Of a stretch of DNA of 64,000 nucleotides, positions 57,925 through 64,000 are shown piece after piece. The DNA is from Bos javanicus. Taxonomy: Eukaryota; Chordata; Mammalia; Artiodactyla; Bovidae. The notes below the pieces were generated by a model. It saw only the letters and a program-made list of their open reading frames with translations, ran no database searches and was not told the origin of the DNA. Within the stretch, counting starts at the first letter, position 1; every line of letters starts with the position of its first letter. The position numbers were made by a program, and so were the translations under genes. The stretch covers positions 38,517,878 through 38,581,877 of the forward strand of contig NC_083878.1 in NCBI RefSeq assembly GCF_032452875.1, given 5' to 3'.

Positions 57925-58375
57925 CTTTAAAAATAGACGAATCTTCAAACAAAGATTTATACAACACTCTCAAACTGACAACACTACAGAAATAGAGACA
58001 AGATCAGCGGTTGCCAGGTATTAGGGACAGGGTGACTATAAACAACACTTTGTGGTGATGGATCATTTCCAGATCTTGATTGTGGTGCTAGTTATCGAAC
58101 TTTTTTGTTGTTGTTTAGTTGCTAAGTCATGTCTGACTCTTTGTGACACCATGGACTGTAACCCCACCAGGCTCCTCTGTCCATGGGATTCTCCAGGCAG
58201 GAATACTGGAGTGGGTTGCTGTTTCCTTCTCCAGGGGATCTTCCCGACTCAGGGATCGAACCCTTGTCTCCTGAGTCTCCTGCATTGCAGGTTGATTCTT
58301 TACCACTGAGCCACCTGGGGAAATAAATTTTTACATGTGACAAAGATTCATAGAACTAAACACACACACACCAAG
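57925..58375 (+). mobile_element. L1M 3' end split by Bov-tA
   Basis: Left part to 58,102 (AGATCAGCGGTTGCCAGGTA, GATCTTGATTGTGGTGCTAG), right part 58,319-58,375 (TTACATGTGACAAAGATTCA, TAGAACTAAACACACACACA). Sense, decayed. Confidence 0.8.
58103..58318 (-). mobile_element. Bov-tA SINE in L1M
   Basis: Antisense Bov-tA from GTTGTTGTTTAGTTGCTAAG to GAGCCACCTGGGG; the B-box GGATCGAACCC is close to consensus. Confidence 0.92.
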
Positions 58376-59589
58376 AAAAAAATGAAAAATAATCCCAGAA
58401 AGATGATTATGTATTATAACATGTAGGAAGTCAAATATAAGTAAATACATAAAATAGAAAACAAAATTTGTATTGCTAAGATTTGGGGTAGACTTATTAT
58501 TAATAGCTGTTGCTGGATTGGCAAATTATTATTGTCATTTAATCAAGTCGTATTTACATGCAATGTCAGTTGAAAACGGTTTATTGAAGTCTTCTGCTTT
58601 GATATGGTGTTTAGTGTTTATTAATGAATAATAATGCTTTTGAATTCCCTACAACTATGTTATGATTTTAGTACCTTGCATTTTGCTTCAGGCTTTGTCA
58701 ATAATTTCATGTGGTTCTTTCTATGATCAAGGCATTAAAAATCTTAAGTTAACAGAGGGTTATTTTTTTGCATTAGAACAGGACAGAGCTTTAATGCATG
58801 AGTTTATAAGTGCTCATTATTGTTGTGGACATTAGCTTCTGTGTGGTCAGTCATCAATAACGCAGAATTTATGGGAAATCACTTTTTTCTCTTTTCCCTT
58901 TATCACCATCATCCCATTCAATATGACTATTGACTCTAATTTCAGAAGTGTGGGGGTAACATGACCACCTTTCTCTTAGTTTCTGAGTCTTGATTTTCTT
59001 GGAAACATTAACTCCTTATAGACTATTAGTCTTGATAGGTTGTAAGGAGCTTATTTTGTAGGATCCCTCCTTTTCTGTATATTGTCTCCCTTTTAATTAT
59101 CATTTGCACAAAGTTCCCAGTGCCTTCACAGGGCTGAGGTCCTGTTTCTTATAGTGGAAAGTGATCTGATAAGTAACATGACAACATGTTAAGTCATCTA
59201 AGGGCATTTTCATCTTAAGTGAGATCTCCAGAAAAAATAAAGGTAATCTATTGTGGTAATTTATTTAAGCAGTTCTTATATCTAAAACACCAGTACTTAA
59301 AAATACCTAGGAAAAATCTAAATAATAGCTGACTGGTACTGGAAGGAAATTAACCTAAAAGAATGAATTTCTAAATTGTAGTAGAATTTTAGTCACTATG
59401 GCACCTGGGAAGGAAAGAAACTTTCAAGGGATACATGCAAGTTGGTTTTTTTATACTGTTCGCGTTATGACAATTAAGTTATCATTCAGCTCATGTATGA
59501 AGGTTTCCTTACCTCTGTATGTTCAACTTATTGAAATTTTTTGAAGTCAAATAGAATTTGGGGAATCTGTGGATCTTGGTATTTCTACC
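58376..59589. other. Unique sequence
   Basis: Nothing recognised. Confidence 0.4.
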
Positions 59590-59700
59590 AGATTTTAAGT
59601 TCTTTGATAGCAAGGCCATGTCTTTTATAGCTTTGTGTCTTAGAACTATTTAGTAGATGCTTAATTACTTAATATATTTAATAGTAGATATTTAATAAAG
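59590..59700 (+). mobile_element. L2-like 3' end
   Basis: AAGTTCTTTGATAGCAAGGC, TCTTTTATAGCTTTGTGTCT and TAGTAGATGCTTAATTACTT resemble the L2 3' UTR in sense. Confidence 0.55.
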
Positions 59701-59826
59701 ATGAGTATGTTTAATGAGTATATTGATATCATCAAAAATTTAGATGCAAATACACTCATGCACAGGTGAGGACAATCACTTATTTTTTAAAAGATATCTA
59801 TTTTTTTAATGTAGACCCTTTTTTAA

Positions 59827-60040
59827 GGGGCTTCCCAGCTGGCTCAGTGGTAAAGAATCCACCTGCCAAGCAAGAGACCTAGGTTCAATCTCTGGGTCGA
59901 GAAGATCTCCTGGAGAAGGAAATGGTAACCCACTCCAGTACTCTAGCCTGGGAAATCCCATGGATAGAGAGGCCTGGTGGGCTACAGTCCATGGACTCAC
60001 AAACACCTGGACACAACTAAGCAACTAAACGGCAGCAGCA
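59827..60040 (+). mobile_element. Bov-tA SINE
   Basis: Sense Bov-tA from GGGGCTTCCCAGCTGGCTCA to AACTAAGCAACTAAACGGC with a GCAGCAGCAG tail. Confidence 0.93.
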
Positions 60041-62335
60041 GTGGAGAAAGATAATGTTACAGAGGAGATTCACCTGGAAACACTCCTGGGATCTCAAAAC
60101 ATTGGCAGTAACAAATGTTTAGGAGAAAATTAGTAATAAACTGTGGAATCTGCAGTTACTGACACACAGAGTTGGCACTGGCTTCAGATAGAATAGTCAG
60201 GTGCTCTGGTGCCCAGGTGAAAGGAGAGTAACCTTGTTTAGTGATATCAGTTGGTAAACATCCATTGGCGCTCTCCCAGGGTGATGTGTATTGACCAGAT
60301 GGTTAAGTGCAAGCACAAAACCAAAGGCTGAGAAGTTTATTTTTGATAAATTGCTCATTGCCACCTCTTTGATACTAAAATGAGTATCAAATGAATATGA
60401 AAATGGGTACCATAGGCACTCAATTTCTGTATTAGATAAAGGAAAAAAATAGCAATCCATTGCTCTTCCATTTAGACCAATCTAAATTGATTATCTTCCT
60501 CATCTTCCATTTACTCTGCTACATGTCTCTCTTAAACCATAATTTCAGGAGTAAAAGTATTTATACATTTTTGCTGAGATCAGGGATTTTAATATGCTGA
60601 GCAACATATCATTCAAGGAGCTGACCTGCAGTTTTCTGATTGATAATGGAAATGTTAATGTATTGTTAGGCTTCTTATTTTTGGCCTAAAGTGAGCTAAT
60701 AACTAGAATCATTATGTTGTGCCTGTAAAGTGTGTAAGCAAAAGGGGAGGTGCAGAAGTTGAAGTCTATTTTTCAAGTTAATTATAATATTGGAAAAATG
60801 AATTAGCCAGAAGGAAAAATCCAATTTCACACCCTTTTGCTGGTAAAAGGGTGGGGGAGAGGGTGGAATAACCAATTTCTAAACTCTGTAATGCTATTTG
60901 GATAAGTTTGTTGCAAAAAGTTTTCCCATTAATCTATGTCTTGTACAACACTTGTTACTGTGGAACCTAAGATTGCACTGAGTGAAATACACCATTGCCC
61001 CAGATTTGTTGTCAGTCTCTCTGCTCTGATGCTTTCATGTTGCCATGACAGTTACCCAGTCGCCTTGAGTCACCTTCTAGCTCTGTGCATGCAAGGCTCA
61101 TACTGAGTCTGAAGGAGAGTGAGAGAAAAGATGAAAAAGAAATGCCAGGAGTGGTGCCTGGCAAGTTTCCAATTGCGTCTCTACTCTCAGGGGCAGGTTT
61201 GTGACTTGCATTCTTAAGGGAATGGGTATCCCATCCAGTGGGAGGGATCAGTGTTTGAAGGAAACAGAAATCTGAGGCATTACAGTGGCTTGTTGCCTCC
61301 TAAGGGCCACGGTACACAGATCAGCAGTATATCAGTGGCATTAAAATGTCAAGGAGATGCAGTTAGGAAAAAAAACTAAGACGATTGATTAGAGGGGATA
61401 TAATGAAAAAAAAAAAAGATTAAGACACATGGCTTTGTGGGGAAGAAAGTGGGTCCTTTTGCCTTTTTTTCTCAAACTTTCCAAAGCACTTGATTTGATC
61501 AAGTGGACTCTGGATACCCATCTGCTCGTGGATGGTGTCTAAGTCCCACAGGTACCCCAAGTTTGCCTCGATGTGGACAGAGGGAGAGGCCTAATCCCCA
61601 AAGCATTGGTCCTTACATATTATTCTCTGGTTCTAGTTCTCCAGCTCCATGAAACGGGGCTGAAAAACCAGTCAAATACTAGTTGCACAGTTATGCGCTA
61701 TGTAGAATGGCATATATAGAGTTAATTGTGATGAGCAACTCCGAAAGACTTGAAAATCTTGGGAGCATTTTTATGCTGGCTGGTTTTACTGTGTTTAGAG
61801 GAGAGGGCTAAGGTTTCTCTTTTTCACCAGAACAATTTAAACTTAACTCTTTGTAAATGTCAGCATTCTAAATAACCATCCCTCTTCTCTGTTACTATGG
61901 TTGGGGGTGGAGAGGTGGGAAATTGTGAAAGAAACACACTAGCTGCTCTTTCCTTGGTCCCACCCTCTCCCCCTGTAAGTACAAAGAGTCTCAGTGAAAA
62001 CTAAGTGCCCTGGAAGACCGAGGACATTTTCCTAATCTGGCTCCTTTGGTTACGTCATCTCTGGTTCTCTGTTTCTGGGGTAAAACTGCAGCTGTACAGT
62101 GTAGACCTTGAGCACCTGAAGGTCCAGTTAACAGAGTCTTGGGCTGACATGTTCACATCCAGAAACCTCTTGGATACAGCCTACATGGAAGTTTTTTGAA
62201 AGCTCTCACCTCTGAGGCTGAGCTCTGTTAGTCAGGAAATAACAAAAAAAAGCAGTCAGTAAAATTTGGAAATGACATTAGAATCTAATGATCGTTCTTC
62301 TTTGCCATATATTTTTGCAGAGTGAATATTCTACA
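60041..62335. other. Repeat-poor unique sequence
   Basis: No gene supported over 2.3 kb. Two short perfect inverted repeats occur at 60,830-60,853 and 61,487-61,505, and an A-run at 61,407-61,418. Confidence 0.45.
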
Positions 62336-62705
62336 GAATGAGAGAGTGGTCAAGCAGATATTTATCAAGTGCCAGACGCTGTTGCCCACATTGCCAGGAA
62401 GTAAAAAGCAGTCTGAGTGTGATGAAGATAAGAAAGTATACGCCCAGCTGCAATAAAAAAGCAGAATTTGAGTATGTCATAGAGCACACAAGAAGGGATG
62501 ATCAAAGAAGAATAGATTACACCTGACTGGAAAGGCTAGAGAAGCTTCCTGCAGAAGTGACATATGAGGAAGGCCTGCAAACAAGGAAAGTATTTGAAGA
62601 CAAGATGGTGGGAAGCATTTTCCAGCGGGAGGGTGGAGGTGAGCAGAAGCTTGTCACTGGGAAAGCACCAGGTGTGTTAAGGGAACAAGCAGCTGCTTCT
62701 TGGAC
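62336..62705 (-). mobile_element. Probable L2 fragment
   Basis: GATATTTATCAAGTGCCAGA near the left and AAGTGACATATGAGGAAGGC near 62,555 resemble antisense L2. It is strongly diverged, so the call is tentative. Confidence 0.4.
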
Positions 62706-63484
62706 TGGGAAGTTAGATGTGATATTTGAGAGCGCAGTGTCCTCTGTGGAGGGCAGAGCTACCTTGTAAATGTGGAGGAAGGAGGAGCAGAGCTAGCAGA
62801 GGCGTCAAGCTCAGACAGCTCTTTAGAAGGCCTGGCGTGGAATTCAATGTCAGAACAGCTTCCTCTGCAGCAACACTACATGCGTCTCAACTTTGCAGGG
62901 TTGTGTGAGTTCACCCCCTTGATTGCAGGCCCAGACATCTTGGTATCTGTGTGAGAGACCCAACACTGAAGGGCCATGGAGGAGAGTTTCAGAGAGACAG
63001 GCTCTTTTCTCCGTACTGCTCAGAATCCAGTGGGTCTCTCTGAATCCAAGATGAAGTCCTAGAGGAAATGTGTGACGCAGGTTGAATGGAGGCCCCTGGT
63101 CGTGCTCAGGCAGTACGACTCCTCCCCTGGTTTTCTTGGGTACCATAATCACGTCCTGACCTCTCTGGACTTCCTTTTCCTGGCCTCATGGATGGTGCTA
63201 TTGCCTTCTCTATGTCAAGACCCAGTTCGGATCTAAGAGGATCATACATATTTTCATACATTTTCATATGTATGATGCACTTTGAAAATTTTATTTCTAG
63301 CGTAGTGTGAACTGGTAGTTTTGATTAATAAATTAACATTTTTTTCATGAGCTATTTGCTCCATTGGCTTAAAATACAGAATCTGAGCTTTTAGGAGTCA
63401 TTTTAAACTCATAGATCAATTGAATGTAAATATTAGAAGGGACTTTAGTACTATCTAGTTCTCCTCATCTGCTGAAAGGCAGCC
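62706..63484. other. Unique sequence with palindrome
   Basis: No gene seen. An 11-bp inverted repeat lies at 63,241-63,276. Confidence 0.4.
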
Positions 63485-63725
63485 CATCATAGAGATTCAG
63501 AGTGCAGATGCTGGAAATACACTGAACATGTCCAAATCTCATCTCTGCTTCTCGGCTACCTGATTTTGAGCAAGATTGTTTTAACCACCCCATGCCTCAG
63601 TTTCCTCATCTGTAAAGTGGTGATAAAAAAACGTTCCCTATCTCACAGAGTTGTTGTGAGGAGTTGGTGCATGTGTGAAGTGCCCTGAGGATCTGCACAC
63701 AGTCGATGCTGTGTGCACTGGTACA
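63485..63725 (+). mobile_element. MIR SINE
   Basis: ATCTCATCTCTGCTTCTCGG, CCTCAGTTTCCTCATCTGTA and AGTGCCCTGAGGATCTGCAC in sense. Confidence 0.85.
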
Positions 63726-63734
63726 GTTAGTTCA

Positions 63735-63840
63735 ATGGGCTCGCTTTTGCAGATAAGGATACTGAGGTCTGGAGAGGTGCAGTGACTTGCTCCAGGCATT
63801 CATTTGCTCCACAGCTGAGCCAGGACTAGAACATGTTTAC
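63735..63840 (-). mobile_element. MIR SINE fragment
   Basis: TGCAGATAAGGATACTGAGG, GTGCAGTGACTTGCTCCAGG and CTGAGCCAGGACTAGAAC: antisense MIR next to the sense copy. Confidence 0.75.
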
Positions 63841-64000
63841 TGTCCTCTGTTTATTCAGTCAGCAGGGTTTGCTTCTGATGAACATTTTAAAATGAAGAAA
63901 AATCTTCAAAATCTCTCAGGTAGCAGGTGGGAGAAAGTCAGGTATCTTCAGGGCGAAGGAAGAGCCTCTCAGAAAGAACTGTGGAAAATGTGTCCTTACA

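Noticed and set aside
3500..58320. tRNA-like sequences with B-box-like GGTTCGAACCC variants
   Set aside because: They are the tRNA-Glu-derived heads of SINEs, joined to Bov-A bodies, without a complete cloverleaf. None is a functional tRNA gene.
2722..60040. Many 60-100 codon frames with residues such as VAHQAPLSMGFSRQEYWSGL
   Set aside because: They are translations of antisense or sense Bov-tA and BOV-A2 SINEs, not proteins.

Overview
The window is a gene-poor stretch of bovid (cattle-type ruminant) nuclear DNA. It has five copies of the BovB LINE. It has about two dozen Bov-tA, Bov-tA2 and BOV-A2 SINEs, one cetartiodactyl CHR-2 SINE, bovine-type L1 3' ends, and one solo endogenous-retrovirus LTR. 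Older mammalian MIR, L2, L1M and hAT-Charlie relics lie beneath these. I find no convincing protein-coding gene, rRNA, functional tRNA or CRISPR array. The only long protein-like reading frames are decayed BovB reverse transcriptase. The DNA looks intergenic or deep-intronic. The family names come from recognising consensus sequences; no search was run.

Layout. 0.3-2.5 kb: a 5'-truncated BovB on the minus strand, bounded by a 7-bp target-site duplication (TSD). 2.7-15.8 kb: unique DNA seeded with SINEs, and the first eleven tRNA-derived SINEs are all on the minus strand. 16.0-26.1 kb: one old, almost complete L1 on the minus strand. It is split by two BovB copies (one holding a bovine L1 3' end, the other a solo LTR), two further bovine L1 tails, a Bov-tA2 and a very short BOV-A2 insertion with an inverted copy of flanking DNA. 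26.1-33.6 kb: repeat-poor, with a small CpG-containing cluster of transcription-factor motifs near 26.5 kb. 33.6-38.1 kb: SINEs, L2, MIR, a possible processed pseudogene and a short BovB. 38.1-41.7 kb: repeat-poor. 41.7-50.8 kb: SINEs, an L2 interrupted by MIR, and a BovB whose frame stays open for about 196 codons. 50.8-60 kb: L1M and MIR relics and a dense SINE cluster at 53-54.5 kb. 60-64 kb: mostly unique with MIR and probable L2.

The elements do not form a pathway. They form an insertion history. The L1M, L2, MIR and hAT relics are the oldest layer. BovB and bovine L1 inserted into them, and SINEs that borrow LINE machinery plus the LTR came later. Target-site duplications readable in the sequence date several steps relative to each other. 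The most unusual structure is at 23,248-23,441: a perfect 50-bp inverted copy of neighbouring DNA forms the 5' end of a truncated SINE, as though the target DNA folded back and primed on itself during retrotransposition.
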